Shown in pieces: positions 12,861 through 23,930 of a DNA stretch of 64,000 nt. A program made the position numbers and the translations under genes. The notes under the pieces were generated by a model, which was given only the letters and a program-made list of their open reading frames with translations, was not told the origin of the DNA and did not search any database. Each line of letters begins with the position of its first letter. Within the stretch, counting starts at the first letter, position 1. The DNA is from Micropterus salmoides (lineage: Eukaryota > Chordata > Actinopteri > Centrarchiformes > Centrarchidae): positions 23,387,269 through 23,451,268 of the forward strand of contig NW_024040817.1 in assembly GCF_014851395.1 (NCBI RefSeq). The letters run 5' to 3'.

Positions 12861-14045
12861 GACCAAAACTGGGATGAGTGGTCTGCTTTTACACAGTTTT
12901 ATTTTTGGTCTTTCAACATCAAGTGTTCTCATTACATCACCTGTATGTAGACAGGATTGAGTAGTCTGGCTTGTCTAGACTAAAATTCCCTCAAATGCAA
13001 GATATGTTGATGATGACCTATAATTATGTCATATATCATATTTTTCAAGGACTACACTGCACCTAAAACCCAGGTGGTCTCTTCATTCGTCAAGGAAAGA
13101 TTCACACATTTTCACTTCACTGACACTTCTGTCAGGTCACACTGAACCATCAGCACTACTACAAGTCAAAAAAAAAATCACATCTCCACCTCTGCTCCTG
13201 ACCATTCATAAGATTATCGAACCGCACGATTGGAAATGATACTGCCAGCTATGGAAAATAGAGTCCCCTGGAGATAAAGAAACAGCTGAAATGAGTGGGA
13301 AAAAGTAGGGATGAGAGAGGGCAAGACGATTTGATGAAGTGTGTGATGATGTATCCATTAAAGTGCAGTCCAGAACATTAAACAATATAGTGGGGTTTGT
13401 AAAGGTCAGTACTCTCAAGGGGTTTATCCATATTGATCTTTCGATTGTGGCGGACTCTGCACCATTGTCCATCTAAATCCTCTACTGTGTTGTAGACCTA
13501 ACGGAGAGAAAGAGAGAGAGCGAGAGAGAAACAGAGAAAGGCAGTCTTCACAGGTCATTTTATGTGAGACAGTACTTGTCTGTCGTGCTTTGCTGACTAT
13601 GTCTAAGATGGAAAATGACTTGGAAACTCCCAGAATCCTCCGGTGCTCTCAGAATAAATTAATACATTTTCTGTATGTTGTTTTGTTGCTACATTTTATT
13701 ATTTACATTCCTCATGAATTATTTTAGTAGGCAGACTTTAAACCTTCCAAACTCCTGTCAGTAGATCAGTGGCATGGTAATATTTGTAGCACATGTTTTC
13801 TAGGAACACGAGCAGCATTGCTGGCTTTGTGGCTGTTACCAGACATGAACAGCCGCAGGAATTTAAAAAAGAAGGATGAGAAGAACTGGAAATTAAACCC
13901 CACCCCCACTTAGTTACTACTGACAGGAGTAGGATCAAGCTATTCACTCTAGCACAATAGGATCCATAAGCAAAGGTAACAATGCCAAATTGAGGCTCCC
14001 ATTCGAAAATTGGTAGTGATTTTTGAAGCAATGCCTCGTCAATTT

Positions 14046-14126
14046 CCAGAAATAAGCAAAAGCAGGCTTCTCATTTCAGCCGACAAAAGTCAGAGCCGTG
14101 AGAAGCCTGCTTTTGCTTATTTCTGG
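14046..14126. repeat. perfect 28-bp inverted repeat hairpin
   Basis: Arms 14046-14073 and 14099-14126 are exact reverse complements; the loop is 25 bases. See findings. Confidence 0.97.
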
Positions 14127-15501
14127 GAGTCAAAGATCACTGTCAGCAGATTTTATCAGCTGTAGCTAGCTAGCTTTTGTAAATGCTTATGCTAACATAT
14201 AAACTTCATGAATTCTTTGAAAACTCTGTCGCTGACTTTTCATTGTTTCAAGATGTTTGATTTTAAAATGAGAACTCTGTAAAGGCGGTGCAAATAAACA
14301 TATGATGGCTAGGCTATATACACGATAAAGCTGTAATAAAGATGATAAAGATGTAAGCCTGTTTGGTTGCTAGGTATAGAAAAATAGGAAAAAGAGATTT
14401 ATGCTTTATCATTTGTATTTTCAAACTTTACTTTTATAAGACACTTTTATAAGATAAGTCTTTGAGGATGAAGACTAACTGATGTTTAGCAAACCTAGTG
14501 GTATCTAATGTACTGTTTAGCTGGGGTTGCTGAAGTTTTTGCTTGCAATAAAGGGAAAGACAGAGCTGCTATCATTACCCTCAACTCTTATAACATCTTG
14601 GTTTCCAGGCAGTATGTTCCAGTAATGAACAGTTATCTTTCTATCATAACTTGTGACTCCCAAAAATTATATATATACACTATATACACTGACTTTGGAG
14701 ATAATGCTACATTACTAATGTAGGAAGTCAAGTACACCACAAGTTTTGTAACATTGTCTGCTGAATTCTGATGAATGATGATTGGTTAGGAGGATGAGTA
14801 GTGTTACAATATCTAGGAGCATAGTCATGGCACCTGCACAGAGTAAGTGGGCATTTGTACTGTGGCAAATGAAAACGTGTAAATCCGGGGCTGTTGGCAT
14901 GTGCATCTCTCCTCTCGATTTGATAGTCACCTTAGATGCAACAATATTCTTTTAAGTCGTTTTTTTAGGCATTTATGCAATGAGGCAAAATTGAAATCTG
15001 TTCAATGTCTTCTAAAATATTACAAAGCGATGTTGCATTGTTTGTTAATTTCAGTTTGTTGTGAAATAAAATAAAACTAGCAACCCACATACATGCACAC
15101 AGTAGTTATTTATTTTACAAAGGAGCTGTAGCTAGTTGTTGAAATGATTACATTGATCTTTTGGTAAAATATTGTACTTATGCCGTTAGAATGTAAAAAA
15201 AACAACTCTTTTCCCCCCCTGACAAAGCGTTGTCTCTGTAATAGGCCAAATTAGAGGGCTGCTGGCAATGGCCATTTGAGCAACCATGACAGAGCCAGTG
15301 ACACTTCCCAGGCATTTGCGCAATGGGAGGCAGGGGGAGGATGTGCTGTGCGTGCATGTGTTTTTCCTTAGGTCAACTCCTTGATAGAAGCTAATGCGAG
15401 GAAATTTTAGTGTCAATCACTTTTGCACTCTGTAATATAATACTCACACACAATCACATTCAATGTGGCTAATGTGTCTTAGGTATACTGTAAATCTAAG
15501 T

Positions 15502-16257
15502 CAGAGGAGGAAGAAGTATCCAGCTAAGTAAAAGTGCTAATACCATACTGTGAAGATATTCCAGGAATAAGTAAAAGTCATGCTTACAAAACTTTACTAA
15601 AGTAAAGTATGGAAGTATTATCGGCAAAATGTATTTAAAGTATCAAACGTAAAAGTACTCACTACAGCTAAATGGTCCCTATCAGTTTTATGTGGATTCA
15701 TGTTTATGGTGAATTTTGTCTGCTATTAGGTTGAGTTGATTTTAACTACTTTATATACTTTTGGGTAGTTTAATCTACAGCAATTCATCATATTCTTTAA
15801 GATCATCACATGTTTGTAGCATTGCTGTCCTACGAGAACCATATATCTCTAAAAAGTAAATGTTTCATGAGCTCAGAAAAACAGCCCTGTTTTCAGCTTT
15901 GTGTCGATGCATTTTCCACTAATCCACTGTTTTTTAATTTTTTTTATTGTTTATTTAGCATAAGAATTAGGACAATTTTCTCAACCCATAAAGGAACACT
16001 TGATCCTTCAGTATATCAAACATTTACATTTCAAATCACCGGATTTGGAGATTGATTTCCACTGGACAGGAAGAGTATGAAAAACTGTAATCTGTAGAGC
16101 AATGGGTAACTAAAGCTGTCAAATATGGTGGAGTAAAATTTACAGTGTTTCCCTCTGAGATGTAGTGGAGTAGAAGAATGAAGCAGCATAAAATGGACAT
16201 ACTTAAGTAAAGTACTTGAGTAAATACTTGTAAGTACTTAGTTGCATTCCACCACTG
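15502..16257. mobile_element. hAT-like non-autonomous element, diverged
   Basis: Starts 'cagaggaggaagaagtatcc' and ends 'gcattccaccactg', the terminal pattern of the two related elements at 55821 and 57387. The interior has the typical 'aagtaaaagt', 'taaagtacttgagtaaatac' blocks. No intact 8-bp target duplication is seen, so the exact ends are approximate. Confidence 0.65.
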
Positions 16258-17161
16258 CTCTCAGCTTCTATGAGTAAAAGCAACCACTGCAAAAAATCCC
16301 ACGGGCAAGAAGTACCCATGTGGAAAAGATCTGCTAAATCAAAGATTGTTTCCCCTGCCGAGGGAGTTGATTAAGCCTTGTGTTGCTGAAACTAAGCCTA
16401 CAAATCCATTTGCACAGATCAGAACAGTCTGCGCTCATGCCTCCGTATGTTTGTACCAATTGAGATAAAACCGACTTAGATATGTTGCATGATTCCACTT
16501 TCTCCATACTCTCTCTCTAGGCAATCATTCTGTTTCCACAAACTCTCATAATTTAAATCAGATGTGCTCTCTGATATATTTAGATTCTTTTTTTTTAGTT
16601 ACTTACTTTGCTGTGCTGAATTGTGAATACTGTCACATTGCATTTCAATGTGAATATTTTTATTGACATTTCATGTTTTCCCTCTAAGCTAATGAGCCAG
16701 TCAGAACTGACTTCTTCCTGATTTTCTGAGATAATATTGCAGACTTGACACTCTGTTATCTGTTTCTGCACGATGTGTGCTGAAATGTATCAGGGTGTTC
16801 TTTAAATATTCTGCTACAAGGAGCAAGCCAAGGGAATGTAGGCGTTTGTATTTTTATTTTTGCCAGAGTCGTGTTTTGGATGTACTAAAAAACTTGCCTT
16901 TTTTGACTTCTATGAGTGTACAAAATAGCAGTGGGTGCGATGAGCATTTTATCTACTATAGCTTTAAAAAAAACAACTTTCTGTATGCTATGGCACAATT
17001 ACATCTAGTATACAAACTGTGCATCCATTTGCCAGTTTTTGTTGTAATCTTTCTATTTAACACACTTGGCCTCTCACTGGATTTCATATATCAAGCTATA
17101 CACTGCAGATTTTACGCATTAAAAAGTGAAATAAATGTGGTTGTTTTATTTACTTTTCCAG

Positions 17162-17245
17162 ACCCATATGATGATGATGATCTGAAGGTGAAGACCCAAA
17201 GACCACGATCAGCTGACCAGCCAGGTGTGTTTCAGGCACAGACAG
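17162..17245 (+). CDS. adgrb2: adgrb2 exon 1 of window: acidic linker before TSR1
   Basis: Encodes residues 1-28 of the window's protein segment. The acceptor is 'tacttttccag' and the donor 'gtgagt'; both ends are phase 1, and the first codon takes one base from an unseen upstream exon. The peptide runs DPYDDDDLKVKTQRPRSADQ, then a Gln-rich end (FQAQT). It corresponds to the linker between the CUB-like region and the first thrombospondin repeat of BAI proteins; the SQRPRS/AQTG core of BAI3 is recognisable as TQRPRS and AQTG. The DDDD run is a local feature. It has no fold of its own and is probably a flexible spacer. The exon is called because the next exon joins in frame and reads directly into TSR1. 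Confidence 0.88.
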
Positions 17246-17834
17246 GTGAGTAATGTGTGTGTGCATGTGGGAGCATGAGTGTGTGTGTGTGTGTGTCACA
17301 GCACAGAACAAGAGTATCCAACTTGACCTTGACCTACAGGCTGTATGTGTAAGTTAAAATAAGGAGTTCCATATAAATAATTTTATAAATTTACCTTTTG
17401 ATGCATGACTGATCCCTGGGGAAGCTTCCATAATTGACCATAGCCATGTGTGAATATGTGAATGTGTGCTTTTGAATGGGTTTGGCTTACATAATTAATG
17501 GATTTAATTATTCATCACATTATACATTAAACATATTAACATATTTTAATTTAATATAATTTTTCTAATTCCATGAACGTATATATATATACAGAGGAAA
17601 CTGTCCTTTACACACATGACATGTTGATTGCTTCACCCACAGCAGAATAAGTCACATACCAGTTTGAGACTCTGCACCTATGCATACATACACATACACA
17701 CCCACATTCACATCTACCACTGCATGGAGGAGGGAGTCCCTACCGCGAGGAAAACCCCATGGCTCTGTCTTGTCCTTCTCCTCTGTTCTCCTCCTCCTTG
17801 CTTCTCCCCATTCTTCCTTTCCTCCAGGCATATG

Positions 17835-18070
17835 TGATGAGCTTAAGCCCTGACTCACGGCATGTTAATGACGATGTAATGCGATTAACGGACATGCAAT
17901 TAATTTGATTTCCTTCTTTGCCATGTGATGACGCCTCCATCAAAGGACACAGCGCTCATAAACAATTTGGAGGGAGAGAAGTGGAATGACTTAACTCGTA
18001 GTTTTTGCTTTCAAGGGCGTAACTCAGAGGAAACAATGGGATGCCTTCCACGGCTGCCAGGAGAACTGAA
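17835..18070. promoter_or_regulatory. TAAT-rich candidate regulatory element
   Basis: Within about 60 bases lie 'gttaatga', 'gatgtaatgcgattaacg' and 'catgcaattaatttgattt', a dense cluster of homeodomain/POU-type cores, in a stretch that is less AT-rich and less repetitive than its surroundings. Inference from motif density only. Confidence 0.3.
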
Positions 18071-18630
18071 GATCAACCAAAACATATCTTAGCACTCTAT
18101 GGGTGCTTACGAACTCATAGAAGACACAAAATTAAATAAAAAAAATTAAATGCTTTTTTTTATGTATGTAGCACTATATCTACATCTAAAGCTTAAATCC
18201 TTTTTTGGCTTAAAGGTGTGGGATCATATGTGTTGCCAATGATTCCGTGAGTATTAATATTGAGTATCAGCAGGTTTCTCTAACAGGATCATCATCCTTA
18301 TCAATATTCAATCAATGTGTATACTTATTTAGTATGCATCAATATCATATATTGGGTATTGATATAGCATCACATGCCAGGCCATGTGAAATTATATAAA
18401 ATCTAACGTTGAACATAAGCATAAGAAGCAAAAGCTCTCCTATATCCAACAAATGATGCTCTTGGGCTCTCTCAGCTTCTAAATGTCTCTCATCCACGGG
18501 AGGAACAGAAAAAAAGAATGGCCCTGTATCTACAGAAAGTCTGTTTGGTTACTGTAACCAGGAAGCTCTTTTATCATCTGTCAGATAGTCCCAGGCTTTT
18601 CTCTTGACAATAGTATACATTACAATTTTG

Positions 18631-19318
18631 CAGGGACGTGCACAGGAATTTTGAAGGGCAGTTGCTCTGACCTGAAAAAAGGCACTAACACAGTATCCAA
18701 AATGTATTAACAATATAAATGTCACCAAAATACATATGAGAAAAAGAGTTCCTTATATTATTGTTTATTGTTTTTTTTTAATCATTATTATTTTTTATTT
18801 TTTTTCCTTTTTTTTTTTTATTTGAAAATAAATAATCTAGATTGAATTGACAGATGGGGGAAAACTTCTAATAAAATATTAAATAAAAAAACGCTTAGAT
18901 TTCGGAAAAAAAATACAATCCTTTTTTAACCTTTTGGCTTCCCGTACATTCAGTTGCGCTTCTAGCTCGTATTCACTTCTGTTGGTACGTATCACGTATG
19001 GTAACTGGGCAAAACTACGCATGATTTGTTGTAGTATGATTGCATAAAGGAAGGAAACAGGAATTCCGGTAGGGAACAGAATCGACTGACGTGCAGGCAG
19101 CGCTGCAGCAGTGCAGCCACTTAAACAGAGTTTGCCCTTCCCCTACTGACTTTCACTTTCGGTGCCCGAATGGAAGTGAATGAGGCTTTGCGATCGCGAT
19201 TATTTTTTTATTTTATTTTTTTTTCTCGGAAGGGCGAGTCAGAAGGGCAACTTGAGTCAGGAAAGGCAAACGGGCAGTTGCCCGGGCAACCAGAGCAACC
19301 CCCCTGTGCACGTCCCTG
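18631..19318. mobile_element. non-autonomous hAT element with intact target duplication
   Basis: Perfect 16-bp terminal inverted repeats: CAGGGACGTGCACAGG at the left end, its reverse complement at the right. Both ends are flanked by the identical 8-bp duplication CAATTTTG (18623-18630 and 19319-19326), the hAT hallmark. A second inner block, 'gggcagttgc', appears near both ends. No transposase frame is present in 688 bp. The clean duplication suggests a fairly recent insertion. Confidence 0.93.
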
Positions 19319-19897
19319 CAATTTTGTTTGTCTTTTCTCATTGTAGTAATGTTGCAATGGTGTCACAGGCATCCGAGGGAATTTTCATTTTATTTCAGTA
19401 AATAAGAGTAAAGAAGAACTAAGCATTGCTAACACGAATCAATAAAGCCAACATGTCTTGATGCTTTTGGTTCTGGGAAAATTGGAAGTGAAAATGTATG
19501 TATGACTTGTAATACATCTCCACGAACAGTAACTCTGATTTCTTTGCTGGGGCTTTATACTCTAAGGCTACTTTAATACAGCAATATAAAGAAAGTTTAA
19601 TATTTTATGGGTATGAGATGATAGTCTAATGAGCCACATGGTTGTATGCTTTGTCCTTGTATATATATATATATATATCATGAATGTAGAGAAACCTGGA
19701 ACCTGTCACATCACCTGTTGCTGCTGAGGATGTTTTAGAGCCGGCATTTGGTTTTATTTGCTTGAAACCGTGCAGCCAGCAAGCTGCGATTGTGTCAGTT
19801 AATATTACCGCTCCTCTTGACCTTTTGTGTTCCATCTGACACATCATGAAATGTTAAGAGTTCTCCTCTCTCTGTCCATTTCTGCCTTGCTCTTCAG

Positions 19898-20086
19898 GTG
19901 ACCCCGCAGCAGAGGAGTGGTCACAGTGGAGTGTGTGTTCTCTCACCTGTGGGCAAGGCTGGCAAGTGAGGACACGATCGTGTGTTTCTTCTCCCTATGG
20001 AACACTGTGCAGCGGTGCCCTCCGGGAAACACGCATGTGTAACAACACCGCTTCCTGTCCAGGAGAACCTGGGGTCACAGGCTCAG
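19898..20086 (+). CDS. adgrb2: adgrb2 exon 2: thrombospondin type 1 repeat 1
   Basis: Encodes residues 29-91. The acceptor is 'ttgctcttcag' and the donor 'gtatgc'; phase 1 at both ends. The TSR reads EEWSQWSVCSLTCGQGW, then six cysteines in the group-1 TSR spacing, ending CNNTASCPG. The WSQW motif is the usual C-mannosylation pattern and CSLTC the O-fucosylation consensus CxxTC. NNT is an N-glycosylation sequon. In BAI receptors the TSRs are the extracellular adhesive and ligand-binding modules. After the last cysteine eight extra residues (GEPGVTGS) precede the splice site; the other TSR exons end immediately after their final Cys-Pro-Gly or Cys-Ser-Gly. This suggests that the ancestral donor was lost. 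Confidence 0.97.
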
Positions 20087-20571
20087 GTATGCTTACTGAA
20101 CTCTCCACTGGCTGCCTTTCAGCATTGCCTGAATTCACGGGCACTGACTGTTCTTATTCAAGAATGATGGGGGTTCTGTCTTTATGTATTTATTTATCTT
20201 TGAGTGATTTTTTAAAATCTGAGATAGACTGGTGACCCCTCCAGAGTGCCTGGCTCCCCACAGTGCATTCTGGGATATGCCACTATGACCCCAAGTAGGG
20301 ATTAAAAGGTCGAGAAAATAGATTAACAACGTTAAGCAGTATTGAAAAATGACGACCAACGACCACACTGTAGGCACCGTTCTTTTTAATTGTGTTTTGT
20401 AAAATATAATTTGACAAAATGCAGCTTTCAACCATAATCTTTCTGCTTAACACCTCACTCACCCATGCGGCATTTACTTGTCTATTTAAAATGTGTTAAG
20501 AAAGCTGTAAAACCAAAGACAATAATGACAGTGTGAAACTCTTGTCACTTTTGTGGAGGGTAGGCAGTATG

Positions 20572-20593
20572 CACACACACACACACACACACA
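20572..20593. repeat. (CA)n microsatellite
   Basis: Eleven CA units followed by an imperfect continuation to about 20608. Confidence 0.95.
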
Positions 20594-23500
20594 ATCACAC
20601 ACATCACATGGGATCATTTTGTCACTTCAATTCACACTACTGGCCAGCTGAGAGAGAAAGAGGTAAAGACACAGAGAGACAGACATGACACCTGAGCTCA
20701 ATGTCAGCAAGTCTATTATACTTGCCATGGCTCAGAAGTTAATACTTCCTGGCCTCTCTATCTTTAGCTCTCTTCTGTTCTTTCACTTTTCTTTCAGCAT
20801 TGTTCTGTTTTCCCTTGTTTTGCCTATATTAATGTCTACCTATGTCTAAACAAATTCGGTATTCTAGAAAATTAGAAAATGAATCCACCAAGAACATAAT
20901 TACAAGAGAAACTCATCAAGGTAAGAAGGTAAGAATACGGCCTATACAAAGATCGAAATTGTTGAATGTAAATTAAATGTAAAGTTAAATTTGTGGTCGC
21001 ACTAATGTGATAAACATAGAAAAACATTCAAAATGAAAACTGCAGCTACACTTTTGCTTCGTATTCTGCGGAATGCATTTTTCATTTTAAATGCAATGGC
21101 AGCTCTAAGATATATTCAACCTTTTAAATACAAGTTTTATTTGCATATGCTCTCAGCAAATCAAGGTGAGTGTATGCAACCCTACCTGCTTGCTACTAAA
21201 AGGCAGGAGCAACATAAAGCGCACTTTGTCACACGCAACACAACACAATCAAGCCAGATCGAGTCACTGAGTGGACATATGTACCGCTCATCCTGAATAT
21301 TGTGAGTCCTTCACTAGATGGAAATTTTAAAGTACTGCCTGCCCCCTGCTATTATAGCCTTCACCAGTGTGCTAGTTGCACAGTGTGTTGTCTGTTTGCT
21401 TGCATGGTTCTTGTAGCTGGACAGGAGGAAGGATTATCACTATTGATCATCAATATGTAAATGATGGAAAATCTGATATTTCTCCAGGTGGGAACTTGGT
21501 GCATTCCTGTCAAAAAAGGCCTCACTATCAACTGAGGAATTGCATCTGTGGTGGGGCTATGCAAAGTAGATGAACAACCTCAACTCTGGTGTTCATACAA
21601 ACATGGGCCATGCCAAAACAAGCAACAGTTGAATGTATATTTCTGATGCAACAACAGAGAGACAATTTGGAAAATCAATGCTGCTGGCTACTCAGTATAA
21701 TCAAGAGAATCATGTCTGAGCCAGATATAATATCAGACAGTCTAAAACCAATAATACCTAAGAGAGTGCGTCACAGGAATATGGATCTAATGTCTCCCTC
21801 AAACAGCCATTCTAATAATGACAATGATGTGTTTGAGGACAGAACTTCCCTGTGGATGGATAACTCAAAGCAAAAGTTGGGCTACTACAGTCTAAATGTC
21901 AGCATCACCACATGGACTTCACCTATCACCCCTAATAGACATTGAACATTCAAGGTATCTCTGTATGTGCTACACAGTATGTATAGTATGTGTGGTTGTG
22001 GTGTTGATGTGTAGTTTCTGTTGTTTGTGTCTGCGCCTGCCTGCATAACGTGAGGGTGTTGTTTTGGCTTCGTCCCGTGTTATGTCAGTGTTATTCGTTA
22101 CGTAAGTAAGTAAGTGCATTTCAGTGTGTATTTTCTGTACATCTAGAGTGAGAGTTTTGATGCCCCCCCCCCCGCAGAAAAACAAAACATGAGAAGCGAG
22201 AGGAATATTTTCCTTCCCTGTCGGTGCATATGCTAATCTTGTTTTTATGCAAATGTGCCAACGCGATTTGTATGTCTAAGTGCCTCATTTTCCATTCAGC
22301 GTCGATATTAATATCCTCAGCCTTTCCTTTGATGGAATATTGGTTGCTGTGTTATGTTCCGTTTATTATTTCTTTTTTCCCCCACTCCTCTGATGTTTCC
22401 TGATGTGGTTCTGGAGGGGTGTAGGGGTACTTCAGGGATTGCCTGAATGGGATCACACCAAATTCAAGTAGACTGGGAATGTAGGGGCGGTAGCAAAGAG
22501 ACATAAAAGTGTTTAGTGAACTTAATGTGATTTACTTTCTTTTAAAATCATTTTAGTTTTATATTTTATCTTATCTTTTTACTTTGACTTATTGTGGGGT
22601 ATAATTTGGGGCTTGTTTGATTTGTTAATCTTTATGCTGCTGGATTCAATCCCTGTCCACCCCTGGTCCAATGGGGAGTCATAAAGAAAAATTTAGTACT
22701 TCATACACAGGCAGACACACAAGCACACTAATCAGGACTGCAGTAATTTGGACTATCAATTCAGTCACAAAAATAACAAATGTACACCTCAAATACTATA
22801 AAAAATACACATAAAATGCTAATGTAACACTCTCAATGTCAATAAAAATAAAATAAAAATGAAACAGCGATTTGAGTTTGTAGAGAAATACATATAGAGA
22901 CACAGCTCATTGGCTGAACATGTCAACCAGTAGGGCCAATTTCCTGATTTACCTGAAAGATCCGCAAGTGAAATGTCTTTAACCATGATCCTCTATTCTG
23001 TTTCATATGTATTTGCTCACAACCACAAATATAAACGGCACACAGGAATAAGAGCACATGCAGACACACACACACTTTCACAGTTTCTCCCAGAGTATCC
23101 TGAGGTGAGGAGAGTGCAGTCTGCATGCTTAATTGGGTAGATGGGTTTGCCAGAATTTTCTATTCTGCTTTTTTAGCATTTATTTGTGTTTGTGCACAAG
23201 TTAGGACTTAGAAGTATGGGTGTGTTATGAGGGTGAGTGTGGGTGGATATGTCTCTGGGCACATCTCTGTGCATGCCTGTATGTGTGTCTGCGCGAGTTA
23301 GGGAACATCAAAGAAGTAGCTTGGACAGAAAGCCAATGAAGTGAAAATGGACATTTTTTTCTCCTCCGTTTTTTATGGGTAAAACTCTTAAATTAAGGTG
23401 ATACAGATAATCAATTTTAAGTAATGGTCTGGCTCTTGACAAAGCAAACTAGGCAGTAATTGGCCTGGCAAATTAACTTTTTTTTTTTGGAATATGCACT

Positions 23501-23930
23501 GAAGTATAAGGATTTCATGCCCCAAAGCGTGCAAAGTGAAGTAGTACCCCTGCTTCTCTTCTATTTAGCTACTGCTCATTTGCCATAGAATCAGTGACAT
23601 TTAAAACATGCAGTGGAACAATGGTGCATTATGAATACAGTATGTCTGGGTCAGTGCGTAGTCAAACGCTGCAACACCACATTTCCAGTATTAACTCAAG
23701 CAAGAGACCGAAGGTGCATGCAAGGATATTGTCATGAACTCATGGCAGACTTATGCAGATGGTACACACACAAACTTACGCATGCACATACCCTCATACA
23801 TAGTGTTAATTGATGCAAGCATTCCATGTGCTATGACCCCAGATGAAATTGCTGGTAATAATGGTGACACTTAGGGTCAATATGATGCATGTGCCCTATT
23901 ATAGACTATGCAAATCAAATGTAATTAAAG

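Larger units (their letters stand above)
1..17161 (+). other. upstream intron (or 5' flank) of adgrb2
   Basis: No exon could be supported here. The first coding exon in the window begins in phase 1, so an earlier exon must exist, but none is visible in these 17 kb. Open frames are short, unrecognised and lack good splice borders. The stretch holds AT-rich unique-looking DNA, microsatellites (about 3895-3934, 10072-10110, 10274-10305), a LINE-like 3' tail (4655-4720), a teleost interspersed repeat (8740-9060), a piggyBac-like element (11464-12595), a tRNA-derived SINE remnant (12671-12860), a perfect hairpin (14046-14126) and an hAT-like repeat (15502-16257). Regions 1-3890, 5040-8290 and 12900-14040 show nothing I can name beyond the motifs listed separately. 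Confidence 0.75.
17246..19897 (+). other. intron 1
   Basis: Contains a TG-rich start, a TAAT-motif-rich stretch (17835-18070) and a complete non-autonomous hAT element (18631-19318). About 18070-18630 and 19330-19890 hold AT-rich unique-looking sequence with a short (TA)n at 19660-19678; nothing else recognised. Confidence 0.9.

Noticed and set aside
21589..21945. 118-codon open frame in intron 2
   Set aside because: Polar and somewhat protein-like, but unrecognised, with no convincing splice acceptor and donor in a compatible phase between TSR1 and TSR2, which are contiguous in the family.
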